This document shows positions 21,761 to 31,328 of a stretch of 64,000 nucleotides of DNA, in pieces. The notes beneath the pieces are model-generated. The model made no database searches, was not told the origin of the DNA, and saw only the letters and a list, made by a program, of their open reading frames with translations. The position numbers and the translations under genes are program-made. Within the stretch, counting starts at the first letter, position 1. Each line of letters begins with the position of its first letter. The DNA comes from Hydrangea macrophylla (taxonomy: Eukaryota > Streptophyta > Magnoliopsida > Cornales > Hydrangeaceae), in contig CM066997.1 of the NCBI GenBank assembly GCA_033977485.1, positions 81,686,634-81,750,633 on the forward strand, read 5' to 3'.

Positions 21761-22159
21761 ACCTTGCATAATATGTGGTGTGCTTATCAGTTGTTCGAGG
21801 AGCTGTTTTGGTTTAAGAGTTTTTGTAGTGGCTAGGTTTTTCACCTCATAGTGATGAGGTTGTGCTTATCTATGTTGATAACACATAAGCCTAAGCATAT
21901 GCAAAAGATCTCAAAAACCATTCTAGTACATAGACATTCGTTTTTGTCACATTTTGAGATATAGTTTGCGCAAAGGGAAGTTGTCTTGAGGCATATCTCC
22001 AATTGGGGATTTGATGTGCTTAGACATTTTATTGTGGTATTGACATTATTATTCAAGTTTTTTATAAACTAGTTGGTTTCCATATATATTTGTTATAAGT
22101 GGAACGGATGCACATTTCTAATATGTCACCGGGCTTGAATCGACCTGCTCACACGGGTG

Positions 22160-22325
22160 ATTCACCTTGGCGCCTAGATAGCGAAGTAGGACATGCGTGT
22201 CTACGGCGCTTAGATGGCGAGCAAGATGAGACATTTGTGTTCATGGCGCTTAGATAGCTAGCTAGGACATGTGTGTCCATAGCGCTTAGAAAGCGAGCTT
22301 GAACACTTATATCTACGCAGTATAA
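22160..22325 (+). repeat. About 40-bp tandem repeat near copia 3' end
   Basis: Four copies of a unit built on GGCGCTTAGATAGCGAGC and GGACATGTGTGTCC lie upstream of the 3' LTR. The second half of the unit is an inverted repeat (GGACA/TGTCC). Confidence 0.65.
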
Positions 22326-23200
22326 GAACAGCGAGCTAGATATAAACCCTATTATTTTTATATGTCGCCTTAGATGGATCTAAGATGAGACCTTATACTT
22401 GGTCGAACATAGAGATATCCCACGACTCTATGTAGCCTGTTTATAGCCGAATGTGAGTTTTCAGACGAGCGCCAAGAGTGGCGACTGTGCTGGAAAACTC
22501 TGGTTAGACGTTTTGTGTAACGTCTAGACTAAGATTCGTATGGCGTTACTTGTTTTCCAAACATAGAGTGACATGCCCATTTTTATGGAAGAACGCCATA
22601 GCATACATTTCATACTGTATGTGCTTTTGCGATCGATTGTGGAGCAGTGAATGGATTCCTCTTCATTGCTGTGTGAGCCATGTAGCATATCCAAGACATT
22701 GGTTATCCTACAAACTAGTTGCCTTCACGACTTGAGACTATGTCATGCAGAGGACGCTTGATGACAGCTACTTTAGCATGCTATCCTAGGACGACGAGAC
22801 AATTCCGTTCTATGGGGCGGGTCTGGGCAAGCGGTCAAGTTAGTCGGATTGACATATGGGCTCAGGGAAGACCATTCAATAACACACCATGTTTTTGTGA
22901 CTCATTAGCAGGCCTGCGACAATCGTAATTTGTTACTGATATGTCATGAGTACATTACATTGAGGTGGTGCAACACTTCTTTTCACCGAGGGATTGAGAA
23001 TGATGTGTCCAGTGTGGTTGAATCGTCTAAGGCATACACGAGAAGCTTCCGAGTGATGTGTCTTGCTGGTTATGGTGATGATTTGGCATTACACTCCTGT
23101 CGCTGTACTTTCTTTTCGTAAGGTCGCACGTTCTATTTCCCTGTATGAAGAGTTGAGAAGTTCCGTTGTGTTGAGAGATTGATTTTAATACTAATCCTAT

Positions 23201-23216
23201 GTGGGTGAGTGGGAGA
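23201..23216 (+). other. Polypurine tract of copia element
   Basis: GTGGGTGAGTGGGAGA directly precedes the TG of the 3' LTR, the expected site for plus-strand priming. Confidence 0.75.
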
Positions 23217-23694
23217 TGTAACAAATTGTGGTCGGGCCAAACGGGCACCCACATGTTATTGGACTGGGTCCAAAGAGGCTTGGCTTGGACACCAAGTAAT
23301 GGGCTTTGGAGTCCTAAGCCCTGTAGGTTTTTATGTGCCTATATATACACATATATATTACATGGAAAACCTAATGAAAATAATAATTTTCAGCAGCCTC
23401 TCATTCTCTCTTACGTTAGTCTCTCTCTCTCTCTCTATCCCTACGGTTCATCTCTCTCTTGGCCATCACCAAAGGAGCCATGGGATTTAGCACGTGATAC
23501 GTACGAGGACCGCTCTAGTAGTGATCTTCACGACCTACACGAAGCATAAGGGAGTACACGGAGGCAACATGGAGCAGTAGTTCGTAGGTGAAGACGCTGG
23601 GCTCGTAACAACACCGTTCGGCGATCCGTTGGGTTATTCCGCTAGGTAAGTGACCTAAACCCGACTCGTATGCTTGCGTGCATATTTTTCTACA
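23217..23694 (+). repeat. 3' LTR of copia element
   Basis: It is homologous to the 5' LTR from TGTAACAAATTG to ATTTTTCTACA, slightly longer because of a CT-repeat expansion. It is followed by the AGGGG target duplication. Confidence 0.92.
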
Positions 23695-23699
23695 AGGGG

Positions 23700-24945
23700 A
23701 ATTTCCTCGAAAAAGGCCAATGATTGGAAATTGAGTGTATATATGAGAATTGAGGAAGAACTGAAGTAATACTCATGATAATCATATCTCTAGAAGTTTT
23801 TAAAAAACACTTAAATATTTTAGAAATGAATGAAAAAAAAAAAAAACGACCAAGTGTTTTTCATATAAAATGACGCAAAAACACCTTTGCCGAGCCAAAA
23901 TCCAGACCTCAGAGTGGTTTCCTGAGAAGTCCCTCTATTAAAGTTTCTTAAAATACCAAAATGAGGAAGTTCAAACCTTAACATTGTCCAAATGGGCTCC
24001 GGCATAATTTTCATGCCAGAATCACCCATTTTCCTAGCTCCGTTTTCACTTCTTTTTTGACCTTGCCTCACTCTTTTGGCTATAATTGTCAAACCATATA
24101 TTCTGTTTAAGTGAAACCAATTTCATTGGAAAGTAGACTTCCAAACCTTTCCAATGGTATATCATAAGCCAATTTCAATGCCCAAAGAGAGAGAACGTAG
24201 CCCGAGAAGGAAAGTGAAAAACACGCATGAGCACAAAACCTATTCTAAGTGCTAATACAAAACTCAAATTGAGTGTCGCGCGGTAACTCAATCTTACCTA
24301 AAAACCCGTTTTGACAACTTGCACAAACATGTTATATATCAGGATTTTTGATAAACCTAAGAGTCTTTTAGGACTCTACCCTTTTCCCACTTGTATAAAT
24401 AGAGGGCTTCCCCTCATTATTCATCCAGAAAGCTCAAAAAAATGTTGTAGAGTCTTAGATAGAGTAAAGAAAATAGAGGGTTAGAGAGAGAAGTTCACAG
24501 AGATGTTAAGAAAGCTCTCAAGAACACCCCAATTGAGGGAGTTCTTGAGTAATCTTCAAGTTCTCTGTGCTGCGGAGGTTCTTCGTAGTTAGGAGATGAG
24601 AAACCTAAGGTGTTCTTCGTAGGAGAGTTTGATCTTTCTTTTCTTAATTTTAGTTTCTAAACTTGTTTTCTTAGATTTAGATCTATTTTCCTTAAGTTTC
24701 CATATTTTATATCTGTTTTTCATAAAAATATGTGTTTTGATCCATTTTCCATAAAAATACACGTTTTGATTCTTTTTTTTTTCCCCTAAATTCTAGATTT
24801 TAGATTTGCTTTTCACCATGATAAAGATAAAGAGTATTTATCAACTAGTGAAGTTGGTTTTGGAGATTAGTACATGGAGAATTCATTCTAAATAAGACTC
24901 ACGCACTTAGAATTCATGCTAACTAGGATTCATGTATATAAAATT
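23700..24945 (+). other. LTR-like promoter and leader sequence
   Basis: No gene is seen. CTTTCCAATGGTATATCA (about 24,147) is a motif that recurs in other retroelements here. A good TATA box, TGTATAAATAGAGGG (about 24,400), is followed by a leader with AGAGAGAGAAG and repeated CTTCGTAG. This resembles the U3-R-U5 part of a gypsy-type LTR, but termini and duplications were not found. Confidence 0.4.
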
Positions 24946-25435
24946 AGGACTCTCAATTGGGCCGGACAAGCCTGAAATCTGCTTGTTCGAACCGCTAAAA
25001 TTTGGGCCGAGCTTTTATATGGGAGTAAGTCAAGGCAAGCTTGGACAAAATTTCAAACCGAATTAATTTCGGTCGAGCTCGTTTTAAGCCTAGCTCTTAT
25101 AACTAAGTATACGTGTTTGTAAATTTATGTTTTTTGTAATATAACTTGTGTTGAATTTGTTGATTTTCGTTGAATTAGTTTTTAATAGTTGAAGTTGCTC
25201 AATTTTGTCTTGAAGTTCATGAATCAACAATTGGTTACTGCTGACAATTCATAGTCATGCTTTTTTTGGCTTAAAGAAATCATCGAACAAAATAGTCAAA
25301 ATTTTTAACTCGGGCCGGCCTGAAACTCACTCTAGCACATTGAGCCAAGCTTGGGCTCGGGACTTTATAAATTTTTTCGGGTTGAGCTTGGGCCTATATG
25401 AGTTTGCGATTTTTTGGTCGATCTGAAGAAATATT
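24946..25435. mobile_element. hAT-like relic with GGGCC/GAGCTT subterminal repeats
   Basis: Two clusters of GGGCCGGACAAGCC/GGGCCGAGC motifs (about 24,958-25,090 and 25,310-25,400) surround AT-rich sequence, a layout similar to the hAT-like elements above. No TIR pair or 8-bp duplication was established. Confidence 0.3.
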
Positions 25436-25695
25436 ACTATCTTTGAGGGCATGTTAATAGTCCTGTAATCCATTTTGGGATGTTCCAAAATTATTGTCCA
25501 CATTCCAAAATTGGTATACAATTTTTACACACATATTACAAAACTATCATTCCTTGAAATCTATGCCAAGTCAAAAAACAAAAAAATAAAAATAAAAAAA
25601 TGAATAGGGGCAATTGTGAAAAGTATGTATAGATTCTTTGTCCTTTTTTACAGTTAAGTATCCAATAGTGGACTAAATTTAAGGGACGGAGGGAG
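25436..25695. mobile_element. Stowaway-like MITE relic
   Basis: The right end AAGGGACGGAGGGAG followed by TA is a canonical Stowaway terminus. The left end (TACTATCTTTGAGGGCATG) is a badly diverged complement. Interior GTCC/GGAC positions agree with a palindromic MITE. Confidence 0.5.
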
Positions 25696-25765
25696 TACCA
25701 TATTACTGTATTTGACGATATCCAATAACATGCATGTGCATGTCGTAAAGACAATATCATGTCAC

Positions 25766-25892
25766 CAAGTGAGGCATAACTCCAGTGGCAAAAAGTTTGG
25801 CATTTAAGTCTCCTTCAAAGTATTGACTCGAAGTTCGAACCCCCCCATATTAATAAAAATAATAATAATAATAATAATAAATAAAAAAAGAG
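25766..25892 (+). mobile_element. Short tRNA-derived SINE with (AAT)n tail and 16-bp TSD
   Basis: TAACTCCAGTGG (box A-like) and AGTTCGAACCC (box B) are followed by an (AAT)n tail from about 25,852. Perfect 16-bp duplications GACAATATCATGTCAC flank it (25750-25765 and 25893-25908). At 127 bp it is very short for a SINE and is not Au. It sits inside the dispersed repeat described at 25,893-26,250. Confidence 0.85.
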
Positions 25893-26250
25893 GACAATAT
25901 CATGTCACTGTCTTTACCTGGCAGCACCTTAAAGACAGTATCATTGTTAAAATGGCCATAACTTTTTGATTCTTTGGCGTTTTAGACATTTGTTTTATTT
26001 TATTTTTTATTTGGGCTAATTTTTTGAGATCTATACAATAAAAATGTCGATTTTAGAAAAAATTATTTTTCTTATCTCTGTTTTTTAGCTGCAAAATTTT
26101 AAATTATAAAAGAATTTAATATTCAATATTCATCTTGTTTTGTAAATCACTGATACATAAACTTTATTGAAAACTGATTTATAATTTGAATGTTAAGGCA
26201 TTTTAAAGATTGAAAAAGTCAAATCCAAAAAAAGTTTAGAATAACACAAT
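25893..26250 (-). repeat. Dispersed repeat related to 31,920-32,480
   Basis: The complement of about 25,893-25,985 shares AAAGAATC..AA.GTTATGGYCATTTT, TGATA.TGTCTTTA and CAGGTAAAGAC with the units in the ARID intron, in opposite orientation. Further right, a GCATTTTAAAG.TTGAA segment is also shared. The type of element is unknown. Confidence 0.5.
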
Positions 26251-27462
26251 AAATGACTAATTGATGAGGGAGATAAGGTTAGAATAAAAGGTTAGAATAA
26301 CACCTTTGCAAATTTACACTAATCAACTTGAAAATAATTATAGTATAACATTTGTATAAAGAAAAAAGAAAAAAGAAGAAGAAAGAAAGAAAGAAAGGAA
26401 AAAAATCATTACTAATCTATGAATGAGAGAGAGCCATTAAACGTTGAATTCTCACTAGAAACAATTGCAGTAATTATAACAAGTTAACAACAGGCCCATC
26501 TCTTTAGATCAACACTCTTAATTGTGTGTGGCAAGTATGTTTTAATAGTTCAATATGAACTCTCATTATAAAAGGACAAGAATTAGAAAAGCTTAGTCTA
26601 TGGCCATATTTGGACATTTGAACTATCAACACATTAATTATACGGCATCAAGGCCATTTTTTTGGATTCATTTTCCCAATAAGAGGTGATTAGCAATAGA
26701 CAATATAAGAAATAGATTAAAAATAGCAAACATTATAATTATAATAAGAATGACAATGTCATTATCGATATAATATTTTTCAATGTTTTATTTAATCATA
26801 TGTGAAAACACTCTGCCTTTTTTTTTTTTTTACATAAATAAATAAATAAACATATGTCGGTACATTAGCCATCATACATTATGGTGATCTGAAATCACAC
26901 CCAGATTAGCAAATTTTGAATAAAATTAGAGTAATTTTTTATTGATATTCCTTCATTGGAAAAGGAATTTAAATAAAATAACATTCAGACGAGATTATTT
27001 CAATAACTAAATAGATGCATATGTACTCAACAAAGACTTGGCCCAAGATAAGGCATCCTGTCCAACACACACATATATATAATATAAAATACATTCATGT
27101 ATGAAGATAAGGTAATAAAATAGTAGGTAAAGAGGCCCCCCTGAATAAACCACAAGGGATCTAAATGGACAAACATGTCACATGATATCTTCATCTCTTT
27201 ATGTGGCTCAAAAAATGAGTCTCCATGCAGACATCTTTTGGATAAACAATGAAGATAAGATTCCTTCCCATAGAAAAATGCCTTTAGCTTGCTTGCACAT
27301 TTTACCGAACTGCTCACAAGTCACAATGCCTTAATAATTAAGGACAATCCTGGTCAATCTGCTTTATATGATGTTTATGTTCAATGTGTTTGTGTGTGTG
27401 TGTATATATGAAAATTCTTCAATTCATACTCCCAAATCTCATAATTATCGTATGTTTAATTA
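26251..27462. other. AT-rich intergenic stretch
   Basis: No gene or element is recognised. There is a GAAA-rich tract near 26,360-26,400, a T-run near 26,818, a few TA/GT microsatellites (for example about 27,390), and otherwise featureless AT-rich sequence. Confidence 0.4.
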
Positions 27463-27538
27463 CTCCCTTCACATTGACCAATAAAATACTTAGCTGAGCA
27501 TTGATAAACCATTTTTGGAGTGAGCAAAAATATTTTCT
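27463..27538. mobile_element. Half-copy of MULE MITE related to 715-893
   Basis: CATTGACCAATAAAATACTT, GAGCATTGATAAACCATT and GAGTGAGCAAAA..TATTTTC repeat the right half of the MITE at 715-893 in the same order. The left half is missing. Confidence 0.6.
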
Positions 27539-27605
27539 TTGCGTTTCTAGTAACAATCCCACGATTGTCAATCTTTCACCACTCATTTTGCTCCTAGTCA
27601 AAATG

Positions 27606-27850
27606 ATACCACTTCTGTTCCAAATTTAGTATTAGTCCATTTTGAAATGTAAGAGCCCTCAGTTAAAAGTAAAATATACTTGCATCAGACACTTTTCATG
27701 ATTACCCTTTATTATGTCAAGTCTTTCCCACAATTCATTTGTTTTGACACGGAATTTAAACTCTAAGGGGCAGTAGGGGAAAATCAAATAACCTTCCTTA
27801 AACCATTGGAACTCCCAAAAGGGTTCCTTAATTTAAGACCAACGGTGTAT
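27606..27850. mobile_element. Diverged Stowaway-like MITE relic
   Basis: TTCTGTTCCAAATTTAGTATT at the left and TTAATTTAAGACCAACGG at the right are weak complements. Interior phrases (AGAGCCCT, CCCTTTATTA, AACTCCCAAAAGGGTTCC) resemble the Stowaway MITE at 32,958-33,229. Ends are approximate. Confidence 0.4.
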
Positions 27851-28030
27851 AAAAATCATTAGCTATCTCCTTCCTACTGGTTAACATAGTATCACCAATC
27901 TTAACTATCATGAGCAGAAAACACATACAATAGGACTAAACGAGTCCATGAACCACCACTATTAACTCCTCATCTCAACCACGAATTTCGATTCGTCGTT
28001 GCCACACAAAGCCTAGGTACTGTTGTCACT

Positions 28031-28190
28031 AAAAAAAAAAAAGGGCAAACCCAATGCACAAAAATTCCACCATTGCAGGTTCTAGGGAGGATAAGATTTA
28101 CGTAGCCTTACCTCTATCACTAGAGAGATGATTTCAGTAGTTCGAATCCACCACCTCCAAACCACAATGGAGCAGCCTAACTAGTGTGCC
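28031..28190 (-). mobile_element. Diverged Au SINE
   Basis: It has the same block order as the SINE at 1808-1961: A-run, GGGCAAACCCAATGCAC, CCATTGCAGGTTCTAGGGAGG, TTACGTAGCCTTACC, then TTCGAATCCACCACCTCC (complement of box B) and a GGAGCAGCCTAAC end. It is clearly older than the first copy. No convincing target duplication was found. Confidence 0.7.
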
Positions 28191-29642
28191 AGCTGTTAGA
28201 TCATTGTAAATTGTTACCCGCTGGGGTCCAACCACCTAGGCAGATCGTCTTGGTGCACAAAAAGGTAAATTACCCAATATTGGTCCCGGCTAAGAGGGCT
28301 GTCGGGTAGAATACAAAGAGATCTATACACAAGGTGGCTTCTATCAGATTTGAATTGACATTCACACTTGGCAACCCTAACTTTTATCATACAATTACCC
28401 CACGAAGTGGCGCCTAACCAATAGTTCCCCACAAAATAGCTAAATGAATGACTCTTGAGTATTATTTTGGGGCATCAATATGTATTAGGTCAACCTCTAA
28501 TTATGTCCCATATGGTTTACGTAAATTGTGCATCCCTGTTTTTAAAGCTTCCTTGGACTGAAATTTTGTATTTAACAAAAGAACGGCAGCCGAGAAAGAA
28601 GTTCCACAGATCTGGGAATTCTTCCCAAAAATCCATCCAAAGTCTAGAAACATGTCCACATGTACAAGAGCGGACATACAACTCTAAAATCATAATTGAC
28701 ATAACACAGTTGTTGATTACAAAGAAACCCTTAATGAATAGCTAAGAAAGGACACCAAAAGAAGCAACATTAAACAGCTCTAGTTTATGAACATTTAAAA
28801 AATAGTTTTAAGTCCAAACATGTTAGGTCATCCAAATTATTGATTGATACTCATGCCTGCCATGTGCCCTTCTTTTTCAGTAACAAAATCAGCATATTTA
28901 ATTGTCATATAAAGCACAAATTTAGGACAAAAGGGACAATATTGCCTTTCCAAAAAAAGCCTATAAAACCAGAATAAGTGGAAAGACTCCCTCCACCATC
29001 AAAAGTATAAAATCAAAGGACATTTCATGTAAGGTGTGCATGTGTATATAGTCATGAGATATAAGCATTTAAGAACAAACCAAAATGCATATGGCCGAGA
29101 AAAAAGAAACTCTTTTGGACCATGTTTAAAGCCTCAAAACTTGAAGTGCATGTAACCTTTCTCAGCAGAAAGGGTACACTGGGAATAATACACTTCTCTT
29201 TTTTCTCTCTCCCTTAATCCCTTTTGCTTCATTCAATACCTAAAGGCTTCTAGTATCAGCCAGCTTTTGTTCAAGTACCCAATAAAGAAAGAAATGGAAT
29301 ATGAAAGTAACTGTACCTTCAGATGATGTTGGTAATCACAATAATGAGCAGGAACTAAATGAGAAGTATAATCTTGAGAAGCCGAAGATCACACCCAAAA
29401 CACTCAATGAGCCCCAAAGTTGCTCAGCCGTCGATGATTAGCTGTTTCCACCACTATACACAGCATCTGGAATTACAAACCAAATTACCCTCACCATAAC
29501 GGTACCAAAAAACACTATGTCACCCTCCTCAAAATCCAATATGAACTTGATTATATCCACCACTAATTGGTGAAATGAAATACAACACGAAACCGCTGTT
29601 TTTTTACATTTCGAGTCCCTTGATTATATCCACCTCCAACTA
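28191..29642 (-). other. Downstream flank / 3' UTR of the ARID gene
   Basis: No second gene is seen. The first few hundred bases below 29,643 should be the 3' UTR of the ARID gene (minus strand), which ends with tandem TAG TAG stops. Scattered open frames (for example 28,455-28,745) have no recognisable product. Confidence 0.4.
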
Positions 29643-31089
29643 CTATCTGAAATTCAAATGGACCTTCTTTGGAGTACCCAAGATGGAACCCGGAGATTTG
29701 ACTACTTCACTGGTTGACCATTGTGCTGAATCTTCATCGTCACTGTCTATGTTGCCAGGAGTAGACCTATTCTGATAACCCCTGCGTTGGAGAAGAAAGA
29801 CATTGAAGTAATAGCTAACTAAAACTTTCCTGCTTTTATTCGGAAAAGCTTTGTATATCTCATCCCAGAAGCACTTATCCAGAGATGGTGGGTTCAATTT
29901 CACCGTGGCCTCAAACTTCTTTTCATCTGCCTTCGTCCAAGAGAGTGCAACTTCCTCGCCCATCTTATCAAATGCCCAATTATAGAAAGCGGACCCCACT
30001 TCAAGCTTCACTCTCATCCTTTTCTCCGCAATGTGGAATCTGACACAGTCAACAGAACCCGGGAATTGGCAGCCGCACAAGTCTTGTCTTCCTTTACCTA
30101 TACGCTCCCTTTCGATTAAACTTCTCTTGCTTTCTCCATCTTTTAGGGGCCAAGTCTGGGTACCTAACCATTTAGAGTCACTTTCATAGGGCTCCCCGGT
30201 CCATTCTGGGACCTCGGCTTGGAAAAATGGACCCACAGGTAGACGTTTTCTGTTATGATTGTCAATCCACAAACCAACCAAAGAGTCTGCAGTATGGGGA
30301 TCTGAGGTTTTGTCAAGATGGTCCTCCAAGTCACTCTGTGTGCCCGATGATGACTCTGAACAAGCTCTTGTACGAGACTTTTTCGAAGAAAGGAGAGCTC
30401 GAGACTCTTTCACAGAAATGAGCCTCTTGCTGCATCTTAATCTCTCGGACCCAGTATCATCCTCATACATGGATGGATGCATCCTTTGCTTCTACAAAGT
30501 GTACAAATGTTTTGAATTACACAATGCAAACAGGTTGAGATACTCTAATCAACATTAATGACGTAAAGGAGTTCCACATAGTAAAGAGATTTTCTAATAC
30601 AATTAAATATAGTAGCCAGTAAAGAAAGGCAGAATTTCCAGCAAAGGGCAAATTGGTTAAAAGGGGATACTTCTGCATAGTGCTTACAACAAGCAATTGA
30701 CAAGTTTTTAGTCCATGCTAATTTCAAAGTTAACACGGCCAAGCCAGTCTCTATACTTCAGCATCTTGTAAATACACAGATGTACATAAATAATACATAC
30801 ATACATACAAGGGTACATCCATTGCCCCATGTAGTAAACTTTAAGGATAAATTTCGCTGACCTACCCTGAGGTATCCGATAAATGAAGGAACCTCCCTCG
30901 CATTTCTAAAACCTCCTTTGTCAGAGATGGAGAACTATGGAGTTAACGGTGCATCTGAATGGCAAAAATACAGATATATCCTTCAAATAAAATACTATTT
31001 CTTAATCTAAAAATTCAACACATAAAAAAAATTTAAATCACTTTAAAGATATGTTCTTAAGACATAGGAGAGAAGGAACAAAAAAAAAG

Positions 31090-31120
<31 letters not shown>

Positions 31121-31294
31121 GAGGAGAACTTCCCTCTCTCTTTATTTTCAGCAACTACATTGCATGATTCCCCAAATCATTTTTATTTTTATTTTTTTTT
31201 CCATTTTTTAGAATGCCTCAACTTTCAAACTATAAATCGGGTTTCAATAAAATTTAGGGTTAATCACATATTACACTCCCCCCCAAAACCCATC

Positions 31295-31328
<34 letters not shown>

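Larger units (their letters stand above)
14991..23694 (+). mobile_element. Ty1-copia LTR retrotransposon, structurally complete, coding-dead
   Basis: The 8.7 kb element has two near-identical LTRs (14991-15463 and 23217-23694, TG...CA), a tRNA-iMet PBS directly after the left LTR and a purine-rich PPT before the right LTR. A perfect AGGGG duplication flanks it (14986-14990 and 23695-23699). Domain order is gag, integrase, reverse transcriptase, RNase H, the Ty1-copia order. All coding segments have stops and frameshifts. The 5' leader is unusually long (about 3.3 kb), with a hAT insertion and a tandem array. It is inferred to be non-autonomous. Confidence 0.92.

Noticed and set aside
27027..27317. 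96-codon minus-strand open frame
   Set aside because: No recognisable domain, no splice or promoter context, AT-rich region.
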